A DNA stretch of 64,000 nucleotides, from the NCBI GenBank assembly GCA_963169045.1, contig CAUJDF010000042.1:184711-248710 (forward strand), written 5' to 3'. The stretch comes from Myxococcota bacterium (GTDB lineage Bacteria; Myxococcota_A; Bradymonadia; UBA7976; UBA1532). The position numbers and the translations under genes were made by a program. How positions within the stretch are numbered: position 1 is the stretch's first letter; the number at the start of each line of letters is the position of its first letter. Below are positions 35,434 to 43,830 of the stretch, one piece after another. The notes beneath the pieces were generated by a model. It was not told the DNA's origin and ran no database searches. It was given only the letters and a program-made list of their open reading frames with translations.

Positions 35434-38400
35434 ATGATGAAGCGTCGTGCCCTCCCCTGGCTCGTCCTCGTCCTCGCCGCCTGCACCGAAGAGAACCCGG
35501 ATCGCGTGACGTTACCCGCCGACGCGCCCGACGCCGCCGCGTGCGTGGACGGCGCGGCTTGCGACGACGGCGATCCGTGCACCGCGGGCGATCGATGCGA
35601 GCGCGGCGCGTGCCGCGGCGAGCCGCGGATCTGCGACGACGACGATCCGTGCACCGTCGACCGCTGCGACCCGACGAGCGGCATGTGCTTCGGCGAGGCC
35701 ATGCCGGTGCAGGGGCGCGAGGGCGAGCCGGGCGACGCCCGCTGCGGCGACGGCGTCGACGGCGACTGCGACGGGCTCGTCGACGGTGCGGACGCGGACT
35801 GCCGGCGCTGTGCGGACGACGCGGAGTGCGTCGACGCGAACCCGTGCACCCGCGAGCGCTGCGCCCGCGGACGCTGCGAGTCGGTGAACGCCGACGACGG
35901 CGTCGCGTGCGACGACGGCGACGCCTGCACCGAAGGCGACACGTGCGGCGGCGGGCGCTGCGGCGGGGCGCCGCGCGCCTGCCCGCCCGTCGAAGGCGCG
36001 TGCATGGCGCCGGCGTGCGCCGAAGGCGAGTGCGGCGCGGCGCCCCTCCCCGACGGGACGGCCTGCGACGACGGGGACCCATGCACGACGGAAGACGCTT
36101 GCGTTTCGGGCACTTGCGACGGCAAGCCCCGCGACTGCGGCGAGCTCGACGGGCCTTGCGTCCGCGGCGTGTGCGCCGAAGGCGGCTGCCGCGCGGCGCC
36201 GCGCGTCGACGGCACGCCGTGCGACGACGGCCTCTGCCAGCCCGACGCCATCTGCGTCGCCGGCGAGTGCGCCGGCGATCGCGTCGACTGCTCGCGGCTC
36301 GACGGCGTGTGCCGCGTCGGCGTCTGCGATCCCGACACCGGCGGGTGCGGCGCGGCGGCGGCTCCCGCGGGCACCGCGTGCGACGATGGCGATCCGTGCA
36401 CCACGGACGACGCGTGCGGGGAAGGCGGATGCCGGGGCACGCCGCGGGCCTGCGACGGCGGCCCCTGCGGTGTGGGCCGCTGCGACGCGGCCACCGGCGC
36501 GTGCGTCGTCGACCCGGCGCCGAACGGGACGCCCTGCGACGACGGCGAAGGCTGCACCGAGGGCGACCGCTGCGTGGACGGCGCGTGTCTCGGCGCCGAG
36601 CGCGCCTGCCCCGCGCCCGACGCGCCATGCCGGGTGGCCGCCTGCGACCCGCGCACGGGCGAGTGCGGGCGCGCGCCGGCGCCCGACGGGACGGCCTGCG
36701 ACGACGGCGACCGCTGCACCACGGGCGACGCCTGCACGGCGGGGCGCTGCGAGGGGGCGGCCCCGGCCTGCGACGATGGCGACGCGTGCACGGTGGACCG
36801 CTGCGATCCGGTGAGCGGGGCCTGCGTCCACCCCTTGCAGCCAGGCGACGGGCGCGAGGGCGCACCCGGCGACCCCGCGTGCGCCAACGGGCGCGACGAC
36901 GACTGCGACGGCCTCGCCGACGCCGCCGACGCGGACTGCCGCCGCTGCGCCGCGGACGCCGACTGCGACGACGGCGATCCCTGCACGGAATTCTCTTGCG
37001 ATGCGGGGACTTGCGTAGCCCGCCCCAGCGCGGCGGACGGACGCGCTTGCGACGACGGCGACGCCTGCACCCAGGGCGACACGTGCCGCGCCGAGCGCTG
37101 CGAGGGCGCCGCCGTCGACTGCTCCGGGCTCGACGGACCGTGCGCGCGCGGCGTGTGCGCCCTGGGCGCGTGCGTGCCGCGGCCGGTCGGCGACGGCGCG
37201 GCCTGCGACGACGGCGACGCCTGCACCCAGGGCGACGCGTGCCGCGAGGGCTCGTGCGCCGGACGCCCGCGCGACTGCTCGGCGCTCGACGACGAGTGCC
37301 GGGTGGGCCGCTGCGCCGAGGGCGGCTGCCGCGCCGAGCCGCGCCCGGCGGCGACGCCCTGCAACGACGGGCAGCCGTGCACCGTCCGCGACGCCTGCGA
37401 GGCCGGCGAGTGCCGCGGCGCGCCCGCCGACTGCGGCGCGTTCGATGGCGCATGCGTGGTCGGCCAGTGCGATCCGACGAGCGGCGACTGCGCGCCGGTC
37501 CGCCTGCCCGACGGGAGCGGGTGCGACGACGGCGATCCGTGCACCGTCGACGACGCGTGCACCCTCGGCGCCTGCGCCGGGCGCCCGCGCGACTGCGCCG
37601 CGCTCGACGGGGCGTGCGTGGTCGGGCGGTGCGACGAGGGCGCGTGCCGCGCGGTGCCGAGGCGCGACGGGACGCCCTGCGACGACGGCAGCGCGTGCAC
37701 CGCGGAGGACGCATGCGGCGGCGGCGAATGCCGCGGCGCGGCGCGTGATTGCGCCGCGCTCGACGGCCCGTGCGTCGTCGGCGCGTGCGATCCGGCGACG
37801 GGGCGCTGCGTCGCGGTGCCCGCCGGCGACGGCGCCCCCTGCGACGACGGCCTCCGCTGCACCGCCGACGACCGCTGCGCCGAGGGCGGCTGTGTCGGGG
37901 CGCCCGTGGACTGCCGCCGCCTGGACGGCCCGTGCGCGACGGGGGCGTGTGATCCCGCGACCGGCGCCTGCGTCGCCCGCCCGCTGCCCGACGACACCGC
38001 GTGCGACGACGGCCAGGCCTGCACCGACGGCGATGCGTGCCGCGACGGCGCATGCCGCGGCGACGGCCTCGATTGCGGCGGGCTGAACGACGCGTGTGTC
38101 GTCGGCGTCTGCGACCCGGCGGCGGGCGACTGCCGCGCCGAGCCGCTGGCCGACGGATCTCCCTGTGATCCCGGGGACTTGTGCACGGTGGGCGCCACGT
38201 GCGAGCGCGGCGCCTGCGTGGGCGCGCCGCGCGACTGCAGCGCGCTCGACGGGCCGTGCGTCACCGGCGCGTGCGATCCGGCGACCGGCGCGTGCGTGGC
38301 GGAGCGCGCGGCGGAGGGGACCGCCTGCGAAGACGGCAATCCGTGTACGGTCGAGGAGCGCTGCGAGGCGGGCCGCTGCCTCGGCGGCGCCCGGAGCTGT

Positions 38401-39057
38401 GCGCACCTCGACGGCCCGTGCACCGTCGGCCGGTGTGACGCGCAGCAGGGCTGCGTCGCCGTGCCGCGCGCCGACGGCGCCGCCTGCGACACCGGCAACC
38501 CCTGCCTGACGGAGGAGGCCTGCCGCGCCGGCGTCTGTACCGGGACGCCGATCGCCTGCGTCGACGCGGACCCGAACCCGTGCCGCGCCGCCGCGTGCAA
38601 TCCGGCCACCGGGCGATGCGAGCCGGCGGACGTGGCCGACGGCACCGCCTGCGACGACGGCGCGTTCTGCACGACGGGGGACGCGTGCCGCGCCGGCCAG
38701 TGCCGCGGCGCGGCCCGCGACTGCAACCCGCCCGGCGAGCCGTGCCGTGTCGGCACCTGCGACGAGCGTCGCGACCGGTGCGACGTCGGCAACCGGCCGA
38801 ACGGCACCGCCTGCGACGATGGTCAGTTCTGCAGCGTGGGCGACCGCTGCTACAGCGGCACCTGTCGGCCCACGGGCAGCCGCGACTGCCCCGACGCGAA
38901 CGCCGGGTGCGCGCGCGGCGTGTGCGACGAGCAGGGCGACCGCTGCACGCAGGTGGCGGCGCCCGAGGGCACCCTGTGCTTCGACGGGAACCCCTGCACC
39001 TTGGGCGACACCTGCCGCGGCGGTGACTGCGCCGCCGGCCGCGACATCTGCCCCTGA
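35434..39057 (+). CDS. Giant cysteine-rich repeat lipoprotein (Dictyostelium-type CTDC repeats)
   Basis: This 1207-residue protein has a lipoprotein signal (RRALPWLVLVLAAC). It then consists almost wholly of cysteine-rich repeats built on AC-DDG-DPCT-xxD-xC followed by RDCsxLDGPC-vxGxCDPxtG-xC. I count about 23 cores. The unit resembles the Dictyostelium (slime mold) repeat and would be heavily disulfide-bonded outside the cell. Two MopE-like calcium motifs (DGVDGDCDGLVDGADADC and NGRDDDCDGLADAADADC) interrupt the array near residues 105 and 485. Proteins of this style are common on the surface of Myxococcota. It may be leaderless. Minus-strand ORFs of 1206 and 876 residues over it are shadows. 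Confidence 0.9.
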   Translation: MMKRRALPWLVLVLAACTEENPDRVTLPADAPDAAACVDGAACDDGDPCTAGDRCERGACRGEPRICDDDDPCTVDRCDPTSGMCFGEAMPVQGREGEPGDARCGDGVDGDCDGLVDGADADCRRCADDAECVDANPCTRERCARGRCESVNADDGVACDDGDACTEGDTCGGGRCGGAPRACPPVEGACMAPACAEGECGAAPLPDGTACDDGDPCTTEDACVSGTCDGKPRDCGELDGPCVRGVCAEGGCRAAPRVDGTPCDDGLCQPDAICVAGECAGDRVDCSRLDGVCRVGVCDPDTGGCGAAAAPAGTACDDGDPCTTDDACGEGGCRGTPRACDGGPCGVGRCDAATGACVVDPAPNGTPCDDGEGCTEGDRCVDGACLGAERACPAPDAPCRVAACDPRTGECGRAPAPDGTACDDGDRCTTGDACTAGRCEGAAPACDDGDACTVDRCDPVSGACVHPLQPGDGREGAPGDPACANGRDDDCDGLADAADADCRRCAADADCDDGDPCTEFSCDAGTCVARPSAADGRACDDGDACTQGDTCRAERCEGAAVDCSGLDGPCARGVCALGACVPRPVGDGAACDDGDACTQGDACREGSCAGRPRDCSALDDECRVGRCAEGGCRAEPRPAATPCNDGQPCTVRDACEAGECRGAPADCGAFDGACVVGQCDPTSGDCAPVRLPDGSGCDDGDPCTVDDACTLGACAGRPRDCAALDGACVVGRCDEGACRAVPRRDGTPCDDGSACTAEDACGGGECRGAARDCAALDGPCVVGACDPATGRCVAVPAGDGAPCDDGLRCTADDRCAEGGCVGAPVDCRRLDGPCATGACDPATGACVARPLPDDTACDDGQACTDGDACRDGACRGDGLDCGGLNDACVVGVCDPAAGDCRAEPLADGSPCDPGDLCTVGATCERGACVGAPRDCSALDGPCVTGACDPATGACVAERAAEGTACEDGNPCTVEERCEAGRCLGGARSCAHLDGPCTVGRCDAQQGCVAVPRADGAACDTGNPCLTEEACRAGVCTGTPIACVDADPNPCRAAACNPATGRCEPADVADGTACDDGAFCTTGDACRAGQCRGAARDCNPPGEPCRVGTCDERRDRCDVGNRPNGTACDDGQFCSVGDRCYSGTCRPTGSRDCPDANAGCARGVCDEQGDRCTQVAAPEGTLCFDGNPCTLGDTCRGGDCAAGRDICP

Positions 39058-39157
39058 CCGACGATCCGCCGTCCACTTTGCGGCGTACCGCCTCTCGAGC
39101 CCGCCGCGCACGGACCCGCGCGCGGGGGCCACGACCGCGTCGGGCCTCCGCGCCCGA

Positions 39158-39186
39158 TTGACGGCCGATCGGCCCCTTGCTAGCGT
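39158..39186 (+). promoter_or_regulatory. Promoter-like TTGACG-N17-TAGCGT
   Basis: A -35-like TTGACG and a -10-like TAGCGT with the ideal 17-base spacer, ending 35 bases before the ATG of the ECF sigma gene. It could be read by the housekeeping factor. Confidence 0.5.
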
Positions 39187-39221
39187 CCGCCGCGTCGTGG
39201 GAGGGGGGTGGACGACAGCCC

Positions 39222-39785
39222 ATGGCGCCGAACGACAACGAGGTGGACGTCCTGCTCGTCCAGGCGATGGCCGACGGCGACGCGGAGTCGCTCGGCCGCC
39301 TGTACGACCGGCACGCGCCGCGCCTGATCGCGCTCGGGCTGCGCGTGCTGGGCCACCGCGACGAGGCCGAGGACCTGGTGCACGACGTGCTGCTCGAGGC
39401 GTGGCGCAGCGCCCCCGACTTCGATCCGGCGCGGGGCAGCGTGCGCACGTGGCTGGCGATGCGGTACCGCAGCCGCGCGCTCGACCGCCTGCGCTCGGCC
39501 GGCCGCGCCCGGGCGGTCTCGCTCGAGGACGCCGGCGTGCCGGAGCGCGCCGCGCCCGAGGGCGAGGATCCGGCGCTCGGCGCGGACCGCGAGCGCCTGG
39601 GCCGTGCGCTGGCGTCGCTGCCCGAAGCGCAGCGCCGCGTCCTCGAGCTCGGCTACTTCGAGGGCCTCTCCTCGTCGGAGATCGCCGAGCGCCTGGCGGT
39701 CCCCGTCGGCACCGTCAAGTCCCGCGTGGCGGCCGCGCTCGCCAAGCTGCGCGGCTTCCTGCAGGCGCCGGCCGAGGGCCCGTGA
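39222..39785 (+). CDS. ECF RNA polymerase sigma factor
   Basis: ATG 39222 gives 187 residues. Region 2 runs about 8-80 (LGRLYDRHAPRLIALGLRVLGHRDEAEDLVHDVLLEAWRS). Region 4 runs about 120-180 (LPEAQRRVLELGYFEGLSSSEIAERLAVPVGTVKSRV). The layout is that of ordinary ECF factors of the SigK/RpoE kind. The next gene overlaps its stop and looks like its regulator. The track's longer start (39177) has no support. Confidence 0.93.
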   Translation: MAPNDNEVDVLLVQAMADGDAESLGRLYDRHAPRLIALGLRVLGHRDEAEDLVHDVLLEAWRSAPDFDPARGSVRTWLAMRYRSRALDRLRSAGRARAVSLEDAGVPERAAPEGEDPALGADRERLGRALASLPEAQRRVLELGYFEGLSSSEIAERLAVPVGTVKSRVAAALAKLRGFLQAPAEGP

Positions 39786-40210
39786 GGGCGGGGCGCCGCC
39801 GCCTGCTGGCCGCCGCCCCGCCCCGCCCGCGCTTCGAACGCTTCACCGAACGGCTCGCGCGCCTGCTCGGCGTCGGGCCCGATCGCATCCGCGCGCTGCT
39901 GCAGGGCGTCGACGACGAGCGCCGCTGGGTGCCGGGCGTGGTGCGCGTCTGCCCGGTCGACGGCGGGCGGCTCGTCCGCGTCGGTCCCGGCGTGCGCTTT
40001 GCCTACGCGGGCCGCGTCGCCGAGCGCGTGCTGGTGCTCCAGGGCGCCTGCCGACCGTCCGCCGGCGACCGGGCGCTGCGGCCGGGCGACGAGCAGATCG
40101 TCGGGTGTCCGTGCGAGCTCGTCGCCTCGCCCGGTCCGGACCTCATCTACGCCGCCGCGCCGCTTCGCCCGGAGCCGGCGCAGGACGCCGTCGCGACCGA
40201 CCCGCGCTGA
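39782..40210 (+). CDS. Cupin-like putative anti-sigma factor
   Basis: A 142-residue protein whose GTG 39782 overlaps the sigma-factor stop (GTGA). A short helical N-terminus (RFERFTERLARLLGVGPDRIRALL) is followed by a cupin-like beta domain, GVRFAYAGRVAERVLVLQGACRPSAGDRALRPGDEQIVGCPCEL. The domain aligns by eye with ChrR-type anti-sigma cupins. However, the usual HxH metal ligands are replaced (AYAG), and no N-terminal zinc HxxxCxxC motif is present. It may sense by another route, or bind the sigma factor without metal. Identification rests on gene pairing plus fold pattern. Confidence 0.6.
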   Translation: MRAGRRRLLAAAPPRPRFERFTERLARLLGVGPDRIRALLQGVDDERRWVPGVVRVCPVDGGRLVRVGPGVRFAYAGRVAERVLVLQGACRPSAGDRALRPGDEQIVGCPCELVASPGPDLIYAAAPLRPEPAQDAVATDPR

Positions 40211-40247
40211 CGGGCATCAGGTCCATTCCCGACCCGCGGACGGCCAG

Positions 40248-40277
40248 TTGACAGCGCCGCAGGGTTGACTCCATATA
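40248..40277 (+). promoter_or_regulatory. Promoter-like TTGACA-N18-CATATA
   Basis: A perfect -35 TTGACA with an AT-rich -10 region (CATATA) 18 bases on, in otherwise GC-rich DNA, 35 bases upstream of the FYDLN-acid gene. This is a good candidate for a constitutive housekeeping promoter. Confidence 0.6.
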
Positions 40278-40311
40278 CGCGGCCACCAACCCAAGGGAGC
40301 ATCGAACCGCG

Positions 40312-40665
40312 ATGAGTGAGAGCACCGTGACCCTCGGGTCCAAGTACGCCTGCAGCGCTTGCGGCATCAAGTACTACGACCTCGGCCGCGAGGACGTCCG
40401 GTGTCCTCGCTGTGGCGCCCCGCCGGAGCCCATCGGCATCACGAGCATCGCCGCCAAGAAGAAGGGCGGCGCCAAGAAGGGCAAGAAGGCGGACATGTAC
40501 GAGCCGCGGCTCGGCGAAGAGGCCGACGAGGAGATCCTCGACGAGGAGGAGTTCGACGAGGCGGCCTTCGGCGACGAGGAGTTCGGCGAAGAGCTGCCCG
40601 ACGACGAAGAGGTCCTCGACGAGGACGAGGGCGACGAGGGCGGCGAGTCCGAAGACGAAGACTGA
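40312..40665 (+). CDS. FYDLN-acid family zinc-ribbon protein (TIGR02300)
   Basis: A 117-residue protein. A zinc ribbon (CSAC...CPRC, residues about 14-36) encloses the family motif as KYYDLGRED, a variant of KFYDLNK. It is followed by a lysine patch (AKKKGGAKKGKKA) and an acidic tail almost wholly of Asp and Glu. This is the layout of TIGR02300, a small conserved protein of Proteobacteria and relatives with no proven function. It has its own promoter and is followed by a strong hairpin. Confidence 0.9.
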   Translation: MSESTVTLGSKYACSACGIKYYDLGREDVRCPRCGAPPEPIGITSIAAKKKGGAKKGKKADMYEPRLGEEADEEILDEEEFDEAAFGDEEFGEELPDDEEVLDEDEGDEGGESEDED

Positions 40666-40674
40666 TGGGCACCC

Positions 40675-40760
40675 GCACTCGGGCTCCTGCCCGAGTGCTC
40701 TCGCGACGGGCGGGTGAACCGCCCTCCGCTCTGGTTCGCCGTCCGGGCCTCCTGGCCCGG
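40675..40760. terminator. Three-hairpin terminator region between convergent genes
   Basis: GCACTCGGGC-TCCT-GCCCGAGTGC (40675-40698, perfect 10-bp stem), GGGCGG-GTGAA-CCGCCC (40708-40724) and CCGGGCC-TCCT-GGCCCGG (40743-40760) fill the 96 bp between the FYDLN-acid stop and the oppD stop. The first serves the plus-strand gene and the last the minus-strand operon. Two of them carry the same TCCT loop (AGGA on the opposite strand). Confidence 0.75.
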
Positions 40761-40761
40761 G

Positions 40762-41751
40762 TCAGCGGGTGGCCTGCCGGACGGCGTCGCGGCGCAGGCA
40801 GGCCACCGCGTGCCCGGCCTCCTCGGCCTCGAGCTCCGGCAGCTTCTCCCCACACGCCTCGGTCGCGAAATCACAGCGATTTCGGAAGCGACAGCCCGAC
40901 GGGAAGTCGGTGGCGCTCGGCACCATGCCGCGGATGACCGCGAGGCGCTCGAGGTCCTGCTCGATGGAGGGCAGCGAGCGGAAGAGGCCCAGCGTGTAGG
41001 GGTGCCGCGGCCCGTCGAAGAGCTTGTCGACGGTGGCCTGCTCGGCTACCCGCCCGCCGTACATCACGACCACGCGGTGCGCCATCTCGGCGACGACGCC
41101 GAGGTCGTGGGTGATCAGCAGGATGGCCATGCCGATCTCCTTCTGCAGGTCGCGAAGGAGATCGAGGATCTGCGCCTGAATCGTCACGTCGAGCGCCGTG
41201 GTGGGCTCGTCGGCGATGAGCACCTTCGGGTTGCAGGCGAGCGCCATGGCGATCATGACGCGCTGCTTCATGCCGCCCGAGAGCTGGTGCGGGAAGTCGT
41301 CGACGCGCTTCGACGGATCGGGGATGCCGACGCGCTCGAGCAGGCGGATGGCCTCGTTGTGGGCCTCGGCCTTCGACATGCCCTTGTGGTGCCGCAGCGG
41401 CTCGCTGATCTGGGTGCCCACCCGGAAGATCGGGTTCAGGCTCGTCATCGGCTCCTGGAAGATCATCGCGATCTCGGAGCCGCGCACCCGGCGCCACTCG
41501 CGCTCGGTCATCTTCAGCAGGTCGCGTCCGCCGAACCGGATCTCGCCGCTCGGGTGGTAGCCGGGCGGCTTCGGCACCAGGCCCATCACCGACAGGCTCG
41601 TCACCGACTTGCCGCAGCCGCTCTCGCCGACGACCGCCAGGGTCTCGCCGGCGTGCACGTCGAAGGACACGTCGTCGACGGCCTTCGCGATGCCGCCCTG
41701 GGTGCGGAACCACGTCCGCAGGTTGCGCACGCTGAGGATCGGGTCGGCCAT
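40762..41751 (-). CDS. oppD: Oligopeptide ABC transporter ATPase
   Basis: A 329-residue ABC ATPase with Walker A (GESGCGKS, about 45), Q-loop [12 protein letters not shown], signature LSGGMKQRV, Walker [14 protein letters not shown] and the H-loop (LLITHD). The C-terminal oligopeptide extension has the CRFRNRC...CGEKLPEL cysteine motif typical of OppD/DppD. It powers peptide uptake through OppB-OppC. It ends the operon, and no OppF partner follows. Confidence 0.95.
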   Translation of the reverse strand: MADPILSVRNLRTWFRTQGGIAKAVDDVSFDVHAGETLAVVGESGCGKSVTSLSVMGLVPKPPGYHPSGEIRFGGRDLLKMTEREWRRVRGSEIAMIFQEPMTSLNPIFRVGTQISEPLRHHKGMSKAEAHNEAIRLLERVGIPDPSKRVDDFPHQLSGGMKQRVMIAMALACNPKVLIADEPTTALDVTIQAQILDLLRDLQKEIGMAILLITHDLGVVAEMAHRVVVMYGGRVAEQATVDKLFDGPRHPYTLGLFRSLPSIEQDLERLAVIRGMVPSATDFPSGCRFRNRCDFATEACGEKLPELEAEEAGHAVACLRRDAVRQATR

Positions 41752-41756
41752 GCGCG

Positions 41757-42839
41757 CTACTCGAGGCTGCGGGGATCGGCCGCGTCGCGCAGGCCGTCGC
41801 CGAGGAAGTTGAACGCCATCACCGCCACGAAGATGAAGAAGCCGGGTGTGATCACCCAGGCGTAGTCGGTCAGGTAACGCACGTTCTGCGCATCCTTGAG
41901 CATGTTGCCCCAGGACGCCTCCGGCTCCTGGATGCCGACGCCGAGGAAAGACAGCGCGACCTCGCCCAGGATGTAGTACGGCACGTACAGCGTGGCCGTG
42001 ACGATCACGAACGAGAACGTGTTCGGCAGGATGTGCTTCACGATGATGCGCAGGCGGCTCGCGCCGAGCGCCTCCGCCGCGGTCACGTACTCGTTCTCCT
42101 TGATCGCGAGCACCATCCCGCGGATCACGCGCGCGTTCGCCGCCCACCCGATGAAGGCGAGCACCAGGATGACCACGAAGTAGGTCTGCGAGCTGGACAT
42201 GCCTTCGCCGAAGACCTGGCGCAGCGTGAGGATCAGATACAGGCCCGGGATGGCCAGGATCACCTCGATCACGCGCATGATCGCGAAGTCCCACCGCCCG
42301 CCGAAGTAGCCGGCGACCCCGCCGATGAGCATGCCGAGCGAGATGCTGATCAAGATGCCCACGATGCCCACCGACAGGCTGATCTGGCTGCCGTAGAGCA
42401 CGCGGCTCAAGATGTCGCGCCCATACATGTCGGTGCCGAACAGGAACAGCCCGTCGCCGGAGCTCTCTGGCCCGAACAAGTGCGTCGTCGTCTCGAAGAG
42501 GCCCAGAAGCTTGTAGGGATCGCCCTGCACGAAGAAGCCGATGGGTACGATCCTCGTGCGATCCTCTTCGTACTCGGCGATCAGCGGGTCGATGCGCTTC
42601 GTGCCGTACACGAAGAGCCCCTGGAACTCGCCGGCGTCGTCCCACAGGTGGAGGTCGTCGATCTGCGGCGGATGCCAGTTCTGCTCGCGGTTCTGCGTGC
42701 CGTAGTGGTACGGCGCGAGGAAGCCCGAGAACAGCATCATGGCGTAGAGGATGCCGATCACCCACAGGCCGATCATGGCCGTGCGGTTGCCGCGCAGCTT
42801 CGCCCAGATGATCTGACGGGGCGTGCGGACCTTCTTCAC
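41757..42839 (-). CDS. oppC: Oligopeptide ABC transporter permease, OppC type
   Basis: A 360-residue permease with the N-terminal OppC helix (IGLWVIGILYAMMLFSGFLAP) and five C-terminal helices. It carries the binding-protein-dependent transport motif EALGASRLRIIVKHILPN that docks the ATPase. Between helix 1 and the core lies an insertion of about 100 residues (GTQNREQNWHPP to FLFGTDMYGRDI), expected on the periplasmic side. It is longer than in classical OppC (about 300 residues). Confidence 0.93.
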   Translation of the reverse strand: MKKVRTPRQIIWAKLRGNRTAMIGLWVIGILYAMMLFSGFLAPYHYGTQNREQNWHPPQIDDLHLWDDAGEFQGLFVYGTKRIDPLIAEYEEDRTRIVPIGFFVQGDPYKLLGLFETTTHLFGPESSGDGLFLFGTDMYGRDILSRVLYGSQISLSVGIVGILISISLGMLIGGVAGYFGGRWDFAIMRVIEVILAIPGLYLILTLRQVFGEGMSSSQTYFVVILVLAFIGWAANARVIRGMVLAIKENEYVTAAEALGASRLRIIVKHILPNTFSFVIVTATLYVPYYILGEVALSFLGVGIQEPEASWGNMLKDAQNVRYLTDYAWVITPGFFIFVAVMAFNFLGDGLRDAADPRSLE

Positions 42840-42846
42840 TGCGCCT

Positions 42847-43815
42847 CTACTCCAGCCGGATGCGCGGATCGATCGACGCCAGCATCACGTCGGCGACCAT
42901 GTTGCCGACCACGAGCATGCAGGTCGCCATCACGACCGAGGCCATCACGAGCGGTTCGTCCTGAGCGAAGACCGCGTCGACGGTCAGGCGGGCCATACCC
43001 GGCCACGAGAACACCACTTCGACGAGGAAGCTGCCCGTGAGCAGCGCCGCCAGGCTGTACCCGAACAGCGTGACGAGCGGGTTCACCGCGTTGCCGAACG
43101 CGTGCTTCACGACGATCTGCCAGCCTGCCAGGCCCTTGGAGCGCGCGGTCCGGACGAAGTCCTTGCCGAGCGTCTCGACCATCTCGGCGCGCATCTGCCG
43201 CATGTGCGACGCCATCTCGGTCGTCGCGATGACGAACACCGGCAGCACGAGGTGGTGGCAGACGTCGACGAACTTCTCCCAGCCGGTGAAGTCGTCCCAA
43301 TAGATCTGGTCGCGCATGCCACCCGTCGGGAACCAGCCCGTCACGGCGGCGAACATCACCATCAGCAGCGCGAAGAACACCTTCGGGATCGAGAGGCCCA
43401 GGAACGAGACGAAGCCCGCCACCCGGTCGACGATGGTGCCCTTGTACACCCCGGCGATGACGCCCAGCGGGAGCGAGAGTCCCCAGGCGGCGATCATCGA
43501 CGTGCCGGTGAGCAGCAGCGTGTTGCCGAGGCGCTCGCCGATGAGCGAGAAGACCGGCGTGTCGAAGCGGAAGCTGTGGCCGAAGTCGAACGTCAGCGCG
43601 TTGAGCAGCCACTTCCAGTAGCGCCACAACAAGCCGCCGTCGAGGCCGTGCTGGGCCCGCAGCTGCGCCATGTATTCGGCGGTGACCGACGGGTCCTCGG
43701 CGAGGCGCGTGAAGTAGTCACCCGGCGCCGCATAGAGCAGGCAATGAGTCAGGAAGCTGACGGCCAACAGCAGCGGGGGGACGGCGATGAGGCGGCGGAG
43801 CAGAAACGTCCACAT
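42847..43815 (-). CDS. oppB: Oligopeptide ABC transporter permease, OppB type
   Basis: A 322-residue permease with the OppB N-terminal helix (LLRRLIAVPPLLLAVSFLTHCLLYAAPGD) and the EAA-like loop ARSKGLAGWQIVVKHAFGNAVNPLVTL. It pairs with OppC to form the channel. It lies between oppA (15 bp away) and oppC (7 bp). Confidence 0.94.
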   Translation of the reverse strand: MWTFLLRRLIAVPPLLLAVSFLTHCLLYAAPGDYFTRLAEDPSVTAEYMAQLRAQHGLDGGLLWRYWKWLLNALTFDFGHSFRFDTPVFSLIGERLGNTLLLTGTSMIAAWGLSLPLGVIAGVYKGTIVDRVAGFVSFLGLSIPKVFFALLMVMFAAVTGWFPTGGMRDQIYWDDFTGWEKFVDVCHHLVLPVFVIATTEMASHMRQMRAEMVETLGKDFVRTARSKGLAGWQIVVKHAFGNAVNPLVTLFGYSLAALLTGSFLVEVVFSWPGMARLTVDAVFAQDEPLVMASVVMATCMLVVGNMVADVMLASIDPRIRLE

Positions 43816-43830
43816 GGAACGCGTGGCCCC

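Noticed and set aside
29874-38807. Minus-strand ORF of 2977 residues over half the region
   Set aside because: It joins the real peptidase-thioredoxin gene to antisense readings of ahpC, dps and the cysteine-repeat gene. The antisense part is low-complexity Ser/Pro/His, and the known genes inside are on the plus strand with proper starts.
35512-39132. Minus-strand ORFs of 1206 and 876 residues antisense to the cysteine-repeat lipoprotein
   Set aside because: The repeats (GACGACGGCGA type) lack stops in other frames because of GC bias. The products have no signal, helix or family pattern, while the plus-strand frame has a lipoprotein signal and clear repeats.
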